Source: Chamaecrista fasciculata | Lineage: Eukaryota > Streptophyta > Magnoliopsida > Fabales > Fabaceae | Direction of reading: 5' to 3' | Assembly (NCBI GenBank): GCA_003254925.1 | Contig: QANZ01018333.1 | Location: forward strand, 43,232 to 107,231 | Length of the DNA stretch: 64,000 nucleotides | Part shown: positions 48,395-60,935 of the stretch, in pieces | How positions within the stretch are numbered: position 1 is the first letter of the stretch | Layout: every line of letters begins with the position of its first letter | Notes under the pieces: model-generated | Told to the model about the DNA's origin: nothing | Seen by the model: the letters and a program-made list of their open reading frames with translations, nothing else | Database searches by the model: none | Program-made: the position numbers and the translations under genes

Positions 48395-49799
48395 AAGTAG
48401 CAGTGACAGAATAGGGCAAGGCAGCAAGATTTGAGAGTTTGAGATTGAGAAGGGAAATCGACGAGATGCGAGAATGAGGCCGCGGCAGATAAGTTTAGAT
48501 GTAGGATTTTAAGTCGAGGAAACCTACTATTTAGTCCCACATTTTTCACTGAGTTAACAATTTCATCCTTCAATTATTCAACCCTCATTTATAAGAGAAA
48601 ACATTCATATCTTCACAATTTCTGAGATAAAATATTGGCTAAAGCATATTTTGGTTTCATAACTTTATTTGTTTTAATTTTGGTCTTATAACTTCTGAAA
48701 ACGTCTTACCGTTGGTCTCAGATTTTTATTTATTTTTTGTCGTTAAAGATGATTTGACATACTAAGTTGAATGATGATGTAGCAAATATGGGTGAAGTGA
48801 ATTTAACGGCTGGATGGAAATCAGCTTGGTACCAATGATGAGACGTTTTCAAAAGTTATGGGACCAAAATTGCAACAAAAAATGTTATGGGACCAAATTG
48901 AGACCTTTTTCAAAGTTATGGTACTAAAATTGCCAAAAAAAAAAAGTTCTGGGACCAAATTGAGACATTTGTCAAAGNGGATCAAAATTGTAACAAAAAA
49001 GGTTATGGGACCAAATTGAGACATTTTTCAAAGTTATGGTACTAAAATTGCCACAAAAAAAGTTCTGGGACCAAATTGAGACATTTGTCAAAGTTATGGG
49101 ACCAAAACTATACTTTAGCCAATATATTTGTGTTTGAAGGTTTGATTGCTGAGAATTGAAACATACATAGGCATCTTAAATCTAGAAGCTAAACAATATT
49201 TTATTTTATTTTTTTCATTTTTACCATTGAAGAACTATTTTCATTTATGACTAAAATAACTTGTCTCGTTTCTTAAAAAAGTTTCTTTTTGGGCCTGAGT
49301 TTCTTAAAAAATTTTATTGGCTCTAATTATCAATTAGATGGTAGTTATTTTTTATCATAACTGTTATTAAATATGGCTTTAGAGTTAAGATAATAATAAT
49401 TTTCTTTTATTTAGGCATGCACATTTATTTGTCAAATTCGGAAGCTTTAATTTATTTATAAGCTTTTATTTTTAAGAATCGTTGTCAGAAAAATACCACT
49501 TTCTAAATTGAATTTAAAATTTCCAGGTTATCCAAAAAGGAAGAAGAAAAAGAAGCAAATTCTCTTATGATTTTTGCAATTTATATTGAAATGCTCATTT
49601 TTTGTTTTTTGGTAATCATTGAAATGCACATTTAGAAGAACTATTAAAATACCGAGAATATGAGATATGTTGTGAGAACGACGTCGTAGCTAAAGGTCTA
49701 ATTCTTATCCCTCGTTATAAGCTACTCACTGTTTTGTGAATTGTGAGTGATTATCGCGAATTGCCAATTGCGCAGAGGTTGGAATCAAGTCAATCAACC
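48395..49799. other. Intergenic region upstream of BSD gene
   Basis: The first part (48395-48540) probably is the displaced upstream region of EngB. It is followed by a MITE copy (48635-49118) and AT-rich DNA. The BSD promoter must lie near 49600-49799. Confidence 0.4.
48635..49118. mobile_element. MITE copy of the TTATGGGACCAAA family
   Basis: Left end TTGGCTAAAGCATATTTTGG and the complement of right end CCAAAACTATACTTTAGCCAA match. The right arm contains at least six units of GTTATGG(G)ACCAAATTGAGAC. Same family as 62215-62673 and 12757-12925. No clean target duplication; an N lies at 48978. Confidence 0.75.
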
Positions 49800-52135
49800 A
49801 TGTCCTGGTTAGCAAGGTCAATCGCAAACTCTCTCAGACTCGACGACGATGACGACGACAATGAAGACGACGCCCAGAATGCTAATGCCCATGGCAACTA
49901 TGGTGTCGATCAAAAATCACCTGTGAAATCCGAATCGGAAGTTGTTCAAACCGATTCACAATCACCATCTTCTCCATCTACTCCTTCTGCACGAGGTGTC
50001 AAAGATGACCTCTCGGAGATCTCCAAATCCATATCTCGCCAATTCTGGGGTGTTGCTTCTTTCCTTGCTCCACCACCGGAGCCCACACAGCCTCAGACTC
50101 AGATCTCGTCTCCCAATCCTGACGAACCCTATGGCAACCATCCCGATCCCAAGCTCTCTGATGAAGATATTATTGCCGGAATCCGAAGCGATTTTGCGGA
50201 GATCAGTGGGAAATTCAAGACTGGAATCTCAAGACTATCTAGTAATAAGACGGTTTCTGAGATTACAAAGATCGCGTCGAACTTCCTCCAATTTGGATCC
50301 GAAGAGGAGCGGTCTCTGGAGGAATACGAGCTCGGCAGTGTGGTTGGAGTGACCGAGGAGGTGGTGGCCTTTGCGAGAAACATAGCGATGCATCCAGAGA
50401 CCTGGCTGGACTTTCCGCTGCCTGATGATGCTGATTCTGATGGTATTTCCAGTTCATACGTCTCACTTTTTTTTCTTGAAAAAAAATTTTCATCAAAAGC
50501 AATAAATGTGTAGTTCTTCTATGTCGTTTTATGGAAGTATTTCTTTTTTTTTTTTAACCAAAATCTTGTTTACTCAATCTAAATGACCTAGGTATTTAGT
50601 TCTGAATCCTGATAATAAGAAAGCCACATAATGTATATGATTCATGAGTAATTGAATCTATTGTTTTCTAGGCATTATATCTACTGCTGTATTCTGTTAT
50701 TTCTTTCTGAATCTGAGTGAAAGGTTCCCATTATTATTGATTTCCGTAGGTGAATTGAAAATCCATTGATCCATTTCCGACATGTTTTGTCTTTGAATTT
50801 TGTTTTCTGCAGATTTTGAATTGTCTGATGCTCAACAAGAACATGCTTTAGCTGTTGAACGTCTCGCTCCAAGATTAGCTGCTCTTAGGATGGAACTTTG
50901 CCCGGGATATATGAGTGATGGTTGCTTTTGGAAGATTTACTTTGTACTCCTTCACCCTAGGCTCAACAAACATGATGCTGAACTTTTATCATCCTCAGAA
51001 GTGAGTTATAGTTAGATTCAATTTGATATTGTTTTCATTGTTGTAAATATTAAATTAACTTTAGAATTTTCCCAGCATAATGGGCAAATGCCTGTTGCAT
51101 TGTGAATATTGTGTGACTTACTTCCTTGCTTTATATTGTTGGAAACAAATGAGTGGTTTGGAAAGGTTGTGGTCATTTAAGCTTTGATATTTTTAACAGT
51201 CTTGGCATTTGAAATTTGTAGTTTGGTCTCGAGTTATGACGGGTATCTTGCATGGTTGTGCTTAAATTTTGTGATGGCTATGAAACTTCTAGATGTCATA
51301 TGTGATCTTTACATCATTACTGGCAAGAACAAGCTTGTAAATTAATCTTAATCGTGTTTGCTACATTTAATTTATTGGCTCTCTGTTACTTTTCGAAGTG
51401 GTAGTTAATCTGGTAGCCTGTGATGCTAATAATATGTTTTGTTTGCAGATAGTGGAAGCTAGAGCAATGTTAACAATCAAATTAGATGAAAGAAGAAAGG
51501 AAAAACAAGAAACGGATCAGTCTGCAAGAGTCCCTGCTCCCTCAAAAGAGGAGGAACAACAACTTTCTGTTCCAAGCGGGTCTCAACTTGAACCAGAACC
51601 TCTGCAAACTTTCACTTTTGAAGCAGCCCCATCTGTTGTTGTGTCTGATGTTGAGATGGAGAAACATCCTGTTCAAAGTATTGAAATTGAAACCGTTGAC
51701 AAGTCTGTAATTGAAGAGGCACCAGTAAATCCAGCTGCTAAACAGTCATCATCTACTTCCACAAGCAGATTCTTGGACAATACATATGAGGATGAGGATG
51801 AAGCCGATGATTGGTTGAATGAGGATAATTCTGAAATAGCTGTGGTTAGTGGAACCTCGATGCCTACTGCTAATGATGATGATGTATCATTTAGTGATCT
51901 TGAGGATGATGACGGTGATGTTCCTGTGAGTCACAAAAAAGTTACATCAGGTTCTGATTCCTCAACGAAAGACTCTCGAGATTGGGTGCAGCTAAGTAGA
52001 AGCTCAACAAACTCTGATAAGGATATAGGCTCTGTTGAAAGTAGACAAGCTGGTTCTGAGCATGCAAGTGCTCGTAATCCGGAGTCCAAGGATTCCAATG
52101 ACTGGCTAAACGTTGATGATATTGATGTAATGTGA
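49800..52135 (+). CDS. BSD-domain protein
   Basis: Protein with a BSD domain (named after BTF2-like transcription factors, synapse-associated proteins and DOS2-like proteins). Exons 49800-50442, 50813-51000 and 51449-52135 join in frame to 505 residues. The ATG at 49800 gives MSWLARSIANSLRLDDDDDD, a typical start of this plant subgroup; the frame is open further up without ATG. The BSD domain is at about residues 216-276 across exons 2 and 3 (ALRMELCPGYMSDGCFWKIY, then FVLLHPRLNKHDAELLSSSE). The long C-terminal tail is acidic, Ser-rich and disordered in appearance, with DDWLNEDNSE and a conserved end NDWLNVDDIDVM. Molecular function of this plant subgroup is not established to my knowledge. 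Confidence 0.93.
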
Positions 52136-52943
52136 TAATGCACCAGAACCTTTTACCAGGATGCAAGTCGTTTTACTAAAATTTTCTTTATATTTGTGAA
52201 TATTTGCATATAGTCTTTGTACTCAATTGTTAAGCATCTGGAAACTGTATGTGTGTACATAAAGGCTAAAAGCCAGTCCCCACTATGCATTGTGTTTAGT
52301 TATTCCAACACCATGCAATAAAACCGCTCTTGATTTTATACAGTTTGAAGTGACTCGATGTTATCAGTACTCTCGACGGACTAATATTGTGAAAATCTTG
52401 AGTGTCAGAGTCTTATATTTATATTAGAGAAGTTGATTGTAAGATGGTTTATAAAATGTATTAATCTCAACCCTTGACTTTTCTTTTAAGGTGTGACTCT
52501 ATTAAAGACGACTTGTACATTCTCCCAAAAAAAAAAACTTCCATTCCATCATTCCATGTATAAAGTGGTGACTAAAACTAACTAGTTAGTAATTCTAAAC
52601 ATATTACTAGTTACCACTTACTAGAGTCCTCAGCAAGTGGTAGCTACATATGAGTCTTGTAATTAGTCGCCGCAAACTTTATATTGGATAGCCTCTGATA
52701 GAAATGACGAAAGAAAAATAGATGGACAGGTAGAAATGGCAATACTGGAATGTACTGTATTAAGTTCTGGAAAGAAAATAATACAACGAAGGCCCTCTTC
52801 GAGTCAGGGCAAAACTCCAATAAACAAAATACAAATATTTGAATCTGATATCCAGCCAAAAGGTAAAAGAAAGATATATAGCAAAATAACCAACTACAGA
52901 TCCCAAGGCATAACAGAAAATATTCCCTTCACAAGCCAGCGCA
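52136..52943. other. Intergenic region, BSD 3' UTR
   Basis: BSD 3' UTR to about 52350, then no recognised feature. The right part may be the 3' UTR of the exon-like ORF at 52944-53141 on the minus strand. Confidence 0.4.
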
Positions 52944-53141
52944 TCATTTCTTCATGTAATAGTCAGCCGCCCAAGCTGGAGCATGAGTTGTACGTTTTGG
53001 GCGTTGATTCCCTGCATCTTCACTCATCCATCCATCCTGTAACTGGTCAACTTGAACCACGTGGACATTTGACTGACCCTCCGCCTTGCTAGACGTATCA
53101 GCCTCATATTTACAAGCATCCCATTGCTGTCGTTGGAGTGA
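52944..53141 (-). CDS. Orphan terminal-exon-like ORF, unidentified
   Basis: A minus-strand frame of about 65 residues ends in a stop at 52946-52944. It reads QQWDACKYEADTSSKAEG, later LQDGWMSEDAGNQRPKRTTH and APAWAADYYMKK. There is a possible acceptor (AACGACAG) just before QQWD, so it looks like the last exon of a gene. I see no upstream exons in the 700 bp before the ACR gene on the same strand. The balanced composition and the C-terminal PKRTTHAPAWAADYY stretch look like real protein, but I do not recognise the family. It could be a gene relic. Confidence 0.35.
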   Translation of the reverse strand, partial: SLQRQQWDACKYEADTSSKAEGQSNVHVVQVDQLQDGWMSEDAGNQRPKRTTHAPAWAADYYMKK

Positions 53142-53144
53142 CTA

Positions 53145-53856
53145 TTTGTAGGTGTGAAAAGTCATTCAGTCACATGTTTGAGATTAGACTAGAAGAGAAT
53201 ACATTTTAAATGAGCTCTTGAAGTTAGAAGCTAACAAATCCATGAAAAGAGGAAATTGGAGCTCTCTGAATTTCTCTGTAGTTAGTGAAATTCTGACCGT
53301 CCGATTTTATTTCTTTTATTAGGACCTTAACATGTGGCAGCCTATCTTTAAAATGCACCATTTCGTCAAAACTGTGAGGCAAAATTGAATGAAGAGAACT
53401 TCATCTCAGTGATGAAAAGACCATAAATAATAACTGGCCTCAACTTTTGTTCTGTTTTTATAGCCTCAGCATAAAACTAAATTGGGTTTCAGTTCCTTCT
53501 ATTTTTGTTTTAAAAAATAACAATTTGATCGATGTATAATTATGAGAAGTTTAGGAGCTCTTTATATTGAAGTTCGTTTTCATATACAGTTAGTCTAAAA
53601 AGAAAGAACTTCTAAAGGACTAAAGAAATGGGAGAGAAAAAGGCTTTATGATAGAAATAGAATGGCATCTCCATGTGAAAAGTATTGAATTTTAAGACTG
53701 GTAAACAAAAAGTAAAGCTCCCTCTAATTTAGCCACTAACACCTATGGCTATATATCCCAAAAACGAAAAGAGGGAAAGAGAAAAAAAGAAAAAGAAGCT
53801 AATATTTAGTTATGTATATAGATATGTACAGGAAACTAATATTCAGTTATCAGTTT
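53145..53856. other. Intergenic region, ACR 3' side
   Basis: No feature recognised apart from the expected 3' UTR of the minus-strand ACR gene. Confidence 0.4.
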
Positions 53857-56627
53857 TCAGGATCTAATTGAGCCAAAAGAGCTGGAGAGGCGCTCAATGT
53901 GAGACCAGAGCATGGTTCCAAGTGAAAATCTATGCCCACCCTCCATTCCTCTCTTGTCTTCATGTATAAGCCTTTTTGTAGATGATGCGGATTTGAGAAG
54001 CCTATAGGGTGACTTGTGTACTGCCACTACGGATCCACCTACCTCTTCCCTCACTAACTCCACTATATTTGGGTTGACTTCCTCACCTGATGAATCTCTA
54101 ACATAGAATGATCCTTCTGCTGTCTGGCCACGTGTTCCTATCTCAACCCTTGATATCCATAGTCCGTTCTCTCGAAATACCCTCGTCACCTCCCATAGTA
54201 ACCCCACTCTGTTTTCTGTGCATATGTCTATCCTCAATCCCTGCATTCATCCATTTGTACACATAGTTAGAGCCATAGTTATAATGAATGAAATAAATGA
54301 ATAAAAGCTTATGATTATATATGCAACATACATGCGAGACTCTGCGCTCAATTGCAGCGATTAAGCATAAGGTCAGCTTTTGCTTCTCGCTTTCCCTGGG
54401 CAGTGCTGAACTATCCTTGTGCCTTACAAAATACTCCTGAAAGTAAAACCCAACAACTAATTTATTCAGACATATATATTCCTCTAATCTAATTAGAAAT
54501 GAAGAAATTGTAATGAAATGAAAGAGGGAGGTGTATAGTAGTACCTGGTCAGCCATGGAGCCATTAGAGGTAATGGCAGCGTGAAACACAACGTATTGCA
54601 TGTCAGTGAGAACGCACAATGTATCGAACAATAGCTTGGGACGATCTCTACTCCTGACGTTAACCACCCAATAGCCTTTCTGGTCGCACCTGGCGATGCT
54701 GACGTGGGTGCCATCGCAGCCGTTGTTGTGGTCCCCAGTTCTCTCGTAATCTCTATCCATGTACATCAACTGATGCAGCCTCCGTTCCGTGTGCGAGTGC
54801 GTGTGTCCCACTCTCCCCGCTAATGTCCTGACCCTCACGCGCCTCTTCTTCTCGCCCTTATCGTGGTGGGCCTCCACCACGCTCTCCAGAAGCTGCTGTA
54901 TATGGCCCATCCGAATTGGGTCAGTGATGGGCCCACCTGTGGAAGCCTCTTCCACGTACATTATGAATGCGGCTTTGTCGTTGTGGGTCCAGGCTGTTGC
55001 AGAGCCCACCTTACAGCCCAGTTCAACCAACACAGCTGATATCTCTGATAGAAGCCCAGGCCCATCTGCACCAGTCAACTCCACTGCTGTTGCTGTCTTC
55101 TCTGCCAACGCTTCCTCATTTTCTCTTGAAATTTCTCCCCTTCTACTCGCGCATAGAGCCTGCAAATTGTTTCAAAAACTTTATATTATTAAATAAACAA
55201 GTTGTTGAGAACAGTAGGGGATGGATTGACAAACCTGCTGAATGTAAAGCATGAGGCTTTCGTCAATGAGTTTGTTGCCAAACTGATCGGTCACGTGGAA
55301 CACTGCCATCGCAACTAGTCACATGTCAGACCTCACAACATAAATTATATCTTTGCACTCATGTCGTATCCTATCCTATATGCCCGTAGATGCATACGCG
55401 CATCATAACTCATACAAGATTACGCCACATAAAACAAGAACAATTGTTTGGAAATTAATGGAGTACTCACTCACCGTCCATAAACCATCCACCGTCCGAA
55501 GATATGAATGATTTGGAGATAACGAGGTCAAGATCTGTCAACACCTGCACCATTTCCAATAATATTCCGTGCTTGTTTGCGCTATCAACCTGTTTTTAGG
55601 TATGGAATAGGCACACCCAATTATTTATCAACTTCACGAAAGTCCGTGCATATAATACTCTCGGTTCTATATATATAATTATTTATCAACTTGATGAAAG
55701 TCCGTGCATATAATACTCCCTTCGCTTATTTATATATAAATATATATATATATATGATAGGATGTCTTTGAAATTTTTTTTTTAAATATTTAATATTTTA
55801 TAAATTCAAAAATCATTCTATCCCTATTATATCCTATTATATATAATAAAGTCATAAATGAATAAATATTTCCCAAATAATTTAATAGAGATAATTTAAT
55901 TTTTTTATCCCATTTTTCTTCATTTTAGATGAATTCATCATTTCTTTAGTCTGTGTACATTTACCTTAAATATCAAATATATAGAACAAGAAAGAGAGAG
56001 TATAATTTGGGGTTGCCATTGATCTTGAAGACTTAACCAACCAAGTGTTACTCTATTAATATGGATTGTTTTGAGGGCATCTGTACGGTAGTTAAGTCAT
56101 TTTCATATATAAAGTAACTTTTAAATTTGCTGAGTTTAAAATGTTGCATTTAGGTAAAGCACTTTTGTAGGACTGTTGAACCATTTGCAGTTTTAATTTG
56201 CAATACTAATCTATCCCAATTTTGTAATGGGGATTTCATGAACTAGCCAGCTAGCTAGCTGGGGCAATCTGTGGGAGAAAGATGTTGACAGCTAATAACG
56301 AAAAAGAGGACGACTCTACTATTCATAATATAGAGCAAGTTGGGAAAAAATTAAAAAATGAAGATGATTGAATCTAACCTTCACGATGGTGCAATCGGCG
56401 CATGAGTCGTTGTCGATGCTCACCCTATATACGAATAATAAACGTTAATTAATTAAGTCCCCAAATGGAGAAAAAAACCAAGGAACTCAAGATGAAGAAG
56501 GAATTAACAGAATGGAGATGATAGATGGGGAGAGTAATTAATTAATAAATTAGTACCTGGGAGGATATATTCTTTCGATGAGTGATTGAAGCTCGAGGTC
56601 GATGTGAGGCTGGTGAATTATCTCCAT
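53857..56627 (-). CDS. ACT-domain repeat protein (ACR1-like)
   Basis: ACR proteins carry four ACT domains and are thought to be plant amino-acid sensors or regulators. Seven minus-strand exons, 56627-56557, 56424-56379, 55589-55475, 55302-55235, 55159-54545, 54436-54332 and 54240-53857, all with GT-AG introns, join in frame to 467 residues. The start [20 protein letters not shown] and the following R-VSIDNDSC are characteristic. ACT1 begins near residue 39 ([20 protein letters not shown]), ACT2 near 123 ([20 protein letters not shown]), ACT3 around 265-300 ([20 protein letters not shown]) and ACT4 near 341 ([20 protein letters not shown]). Intron 2 carries a tandem duplication and a Stowaway-like MITE. 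A further non-coding first exon near 57213 is possible (CTCAG|GTAACC donor). In Arabidopsis ACR1 lies close to PSK and BSD genes as here. Confidence 0.94.
55618..55724 (+). repeat. Tandem duplication in ACR intron 2
   Basis: AATTATTTATCAACTT followed by GAAAGTCCGTGCATATAATA occurs twice (about 55618-55663 and 55677-55720) with only two or three differences. Confidence 0.85.
55714..56002. mobile_element. Stowaway-like MITE in ACR intron 2
   Basis: Starts TACTCCCTTCGCTTATTTAT and ends with AAAGAGAGAGTATA, a degenerate inverted version of the Tc1/mariner MITE end CTCCCTCCGT with TA on both sides. An internal AGTCTGTGTACATTTA stretch is also typical. Ends have diverged, so confidence is moderate. 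Confidence 0.45.
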
Positions 56628-59600
56628 CTTCACTTACCAACAAATTAAATGAAGCTGGGATTTAAATTGGAGGGTGGGTAGTGCAGCGCCGCGACATAAC
56701 AGGGACAAAGTGACCCACTGCTTCAACTGTCTAAATAATGATCATCATCAGGGTAACGTTGAGAAATCCAAGGAGCGACAGAAAACGCGTTAATGAAAGA
56801 GTAAAAAGAACTCAAGAAAAGTAAGCCACAACCCACCGGCGCCATCCTACTTATTTTTTAAGCTATGACACACAATTCTCTCTAATCCCAGAGATGATTG
56901 ATTATTTAACTGAAATTTGAAAAATTTGTCGTCCAATAAAATTCCTTCACATCCCCGCAAGTGATATATTATTTATTTGCTCTGGTGTATATATCCAATT
57001 AATTGCTTCTGGTAACAACGGCGGCAATTAATTAGTATCACAGGAATTGCCAGAAGATCGAACACTAATGAATCCGAATCCGATCGAAGGAGGTAGATAA
57101 AACTTTTCTCATTTGGATGAGAAGGAAATACATAGACACGTATGTGGTATAATTCAACTAATTAACCAGAGTAATTAATTAATGAACATCATGAGTATAA
57201 CTACAAGGTTACCTGAGGGTAGAGCTGGTTGAGAGCAGATGTAAAATTCATGGAATATAGTATAGAGGTTTGAGAAAGCAGTGGAGGAGAGTGGAGGCAA
57301 AACTGAATTTCTTCTATGTTTGGGAGTGTGTGGCTGTGGAAGGTATAATACAAGTTTCCATATATAAGCCGAAAAACAAGGTGAAGAAGAGGAATTAACT
57401 ATATATAAAAACTAAAGAGAGAGAAGGCCGTGTATGCCAAAATTGGAAAGGCAAAAATAATAGAGAGCAGGGAGTTGTAGCTTTAGGAAGCCGGGGTGTG
57501 TACACTGTATATGTATGTGGGGTTTTAATTTGAATGATGAAGAGAGAGAGAGTGTGTGTGTTAGGTTAGCTTAGCTATGGTTTCCCAAGTTGGAATTGAG
57601 GTGCGTGAGTTTGTGTGGGGAATAGAGGACGCATCAGCACTGAGGCAACATAATAGGGAACGATGACAACGTGTAGTGACCGAGTTAATCTAGGTTAGGA
57701 GAAGAGTGTTGTTAAACATGTGACATGTGTCCTTTGCTTGCCACGTGGGAGCTGGGGAGAGTGATATTACTCAGTTGCGGTGGGTACCTAAGAAAGCGAT
57801 AGACACATGATGATTTTGATTTTTCATTTGAAGATGCGGCTGGGAATGTGAGTGTGTGAGGGATTAGATTGAAGACATTATGTGCCGTACGTGTCTTTAC
57901 TAATCTCTACCTTTCAGTTCAAGTTATCAAGTGGCCGGAGACGTGGAGCCTCATCGTCAAACATCAATGATCACATTCACACCCTCCAAGTTTGGATTAT
58001 TGAAAATCCTTCCATGCTTACGTGGCTGCATCCAAATGGGCCTTCATTCATTGGGTTTGCATACTCACACTACAAGTATGTTGTGCCGCCGCCATTTAAT
58101 TATCTCATTACTCATTCCCCTCTCTTAGCTTCTCTCATGCTATTGCCGCCAATGCCATCAAGGGATTGAGTTAATTGCACGCAATGTCAGAACCAAAGTC
58201 CTTGAGTCAAAATGTTATGTTTTGACTTTGGTTTATATACTGCCGTTAAAGTAAATTAAAGAATAGATATCGACAAAGATGCTGTAATTGTGTTAGTTTA
58301 ACATAGTTGATATATTCCATAATATGTACATTTTATCGGATCCTGTCACGATATCACTGGGAGTCGACTTTTCTCCCTAGTTAGGTAGTGTAAGAAGGCA
58401 AAGGGAAATAAATTATAATAACGTACGTAATAATCCCCAGAGTTAATAGGTCCGCAAGAATGGGATTGAATCAACTCAAGTTATGATAACTACCTGAAGA
58501 AGAAATGAGGAGGCAATACAAAGGAATTAACTGGGTTGACATTTACGCCTAGGCCCAGGTATGTAGAAGCCAGTGATGCACATAAACATGCAATCACACT
58601 AGCTAGCTAGTTGACTATTTCATTTCCCATATATGCACTTCAATCCTGTTATCCATTTTCCAGCTACACCCTGTATTTGCAAGGTGATTCTCTGTTTCAA
58701 ACCCTCGCATACCCTCAAGTTTTGTGATCGGGGGATTTTTTATGTACGAATTAGCTATACCATGGGCTCAACATATAGCCCAACCCCAAAGCAGAGAAAA
58801 AAAACCCACATGGGCCTTCTGAGAAATTGACAAATCTCGTTAGTCCACCAACTAGATATTTAGGAAGCTTCTCTTAATTTTCGGACTCTGGAGTTTTTAA
58901 TGTGCACAAATCCGTAATCGTTAGTTAACGGTAAGAAAGCACTATAGACGCACTTAACTGTATTAATATTGCAATTATTGACATCAGGCTTGTGAAAATC
59001 CCAACATTATACAGTGGGAGGAGGGAAGATTTTTGTAAAGCCGTTTTGTACAAATGAAGAGTTGCTTCACGTCACTGGTTAGGTAGTCACTTGCTTAGGT
59101 AATTTGATGATGGAGCGGCATGAGGAATAACAAAGTAGCAGAGATTAGTACAATTATTGAACAATTATGGTATGTGAGGTAATCCTAGAGGCTTTTGCTG
59201 CAACAGCATAAGGATATGTTTGATGCTCCCTGCCGGTTATTTATTCGAGGCTGCTTTATCTCCCTCCATCATCTTCACTCACATGTCAAACAGAAAAGTT
59301 TAATTTATAAGTTAAATTGAACTCAACTGTCAACCAATTCAATCAAACTCATACTTTTATGTTAGTTCCTTTCCAGCCACCCAAAGTGGTTGATTACATT
59401 AACATTCAATACAGAACGCAGAGTAGAGTGTAATGATAGATGATAGGCTGATCGATAGCTAGCATTAAATCCTAACTTGTCCCAACTAGCCTCTGCAAAG
59501 AGTAGCATTTAATTCACGTTCATGAGCGACACTCAAGAGTCAACTCAGATTTTTATTCGTCACAGCTCGATCGTTCAGGTAACTCACTAGTGCCACAAAA

Positions 59601-60050
59601 TTAGGTCGGATTAATCAAAGTGTAATCATATTTAATTTCTGATACTCATATGCAGACCCCAGAATTAATCAAATCATTTCATCTAGTGTCATGGCACTAA
59701 AATTTTTCTGCTTGTCGTAGTTAGTTCTGTGACCCTTAGTAAATATAATAACAACCTTCCTTATTTTGAAAAAACAACTTTTACAACAACCAGTTAGATT
59801 TGGATGTCCATTTATAAAAATAAAACAAAGGAGAAACTGTCCAAACTCCAAAGACACTGAACGAGCAAACATAATCAACTTAACTATATCATAATACTCT
59901 ACTAAATGCACTATTTCTTCATCACAGTTTCAAATCATAAAGAAAATGAAAAAAAAAAAACTTGAGAACTCAAGTGCAAAAGGCACTCAAATTACATGTT
60001 GCTCAGTTATATATGTATAGATTATAGATATATGTGGAGGGAATGATATT
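56628..60050. other. Intergenic region, ACR promoter side to PSK gene
   Basis: Probable 5' UTR intron and promoter of ACR up to about 57400, a GA/GT-rich stretch at 57540-57560, then AT-rich DNA. The frame at 57882-58169 shows no domain. No gene supported. Confidence 0.45.
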
Positions 60051-60399
60051 TCAAGGCTTGTGATCCTGGGTGTAAATATAATCGAGGTGAGCCACCAGTG
60101 TCCTCCTGATCAAGCAATCTTCCTCTGAAACGCCTTCACACTTGTCGTCCACAGCCTCAGAATGGTGTACCTCCTCAACACCCTATAAAACACAAGAAAA
60201 CAGGATGGGAATTAATAAATATGACATGTAGAGTAGAGAGTAAAAGAATCCTCAAAATGATAATGATTGAATTTGAACTAACCACATGTTGCGTTTCCTG
60301 GGAAAGATGCTTGTGAAAAGGTGGATGGGGGCGAGTGGCATGGGAGAGCATAAAAGTGAGAAACAGAGCAGTAAAGAAGAAGACTGTGATCTTGGCCAT
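60051..60399 (-). CDS. Phytosulfokine (PSK) preproprotein
   Basis: Precursor of the sulfated pentapeptide hormone PSK, which is perceived by LRR receptor kinases at the cell surface and promotes growth and tunes defence. Two minus-strand exons, 60399-60283 and 60182-60051, join in frame to 82 residues. The N-terminus is a signal peptide (MAKITVFFFTALFLTFMLSH), followed by a variable acidic pro-region (HHSEAVDDKCEGVSEEDC) and the conserved end RRTLVAHLDYIYTQDHKP. The mature hormone YIYTQ is complete; the Asp before it is the usual site recognised by tyrosylprotein sulfotransferase, and the residues around it are processed by subtilases. The conserved cysteines C-x7-C are present. Position next to ACR and BSD genes matches PSK loci in Arabidopsis. 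Confidence 0.97.
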
Positions 60400-60503
60400 T
60401 TTTTAATAGAAGAACAGTGAGAGAGATATATGAGATTGATTTGAGAGAAGAGGACGTAAGTGAAGGATTGATGATGGTGACGAGACGAGGATTGGTGGAA
60501 GGA

Positions 60504-60510
60504 ATTTATA
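60504..60510 (-). promoter_or_regulatory. TATA box of PSK gene
   Basis: TATAAAT on the minus strand, about 105 bp above the ATG, in an otherwise mixed-composition region. Confidence 0.5.
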
Positions 60511-60704
60511 GCAAATGGAGGGTGTGAATTGGGAACGAGAAGTGGGAACGGAGGCAAGCTTTCGTCTGTTGCAACTGATAATCGAGGACCAATATAGCAA
60601 AAACATTACTAAATAAACAAAATTAAACGGAATCGAAACTAACTTCAGTGTAAAGAATAGAATCACGTCATAACAACTTGCCACAAAAGAAAATCTATAA
60701 CATT

Positions 60705-60935
60705 AACCAATTTTGCACCCGACTCAAAGATTTGAAACCAAGTTTGCACCTAACCCAAAAATATGGGACCAAATATGCAACCTGAACAAAAAAATATGAG
60801 ACCAAAAGTTTAACAAAAAAATATACAAGACTAAATTGAAACTTTAGCAAAAGATATAGGACCAAAAGTACAGTAAAAAAGACACAGGACTAAATTGGAA
60901 CCTAAGCAAAATATGTAAGACCAAAAGTTCATTTT
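60705..60935 (+). repeat. Degenerate GGACCAAAAGT-type tandem units
   Basis: Units such as TATGGGACCAAATATGCAACC and ATAGGACCAAAAGTACAG recur about every 50 bp. They resemble the arms of the MITE at 62215-62673 but with different inner spacing; probably a related, decayed element. Confidence 0.5.

Noticed and set aside
49743-49799. Upstream extension of the BSD frame
   Set aside because: It begins at GTG; the ATG at 49800 gives MSWLARS, the typical start of this subgroup.
57882-58169. 95-codon plus-strand ORF
   Set aside because: No domain; composition and position fit intergenic DNA.
59669-59911. 80-codon minus-strand ORF
   Set aside because: No recognisable family and no splice context.
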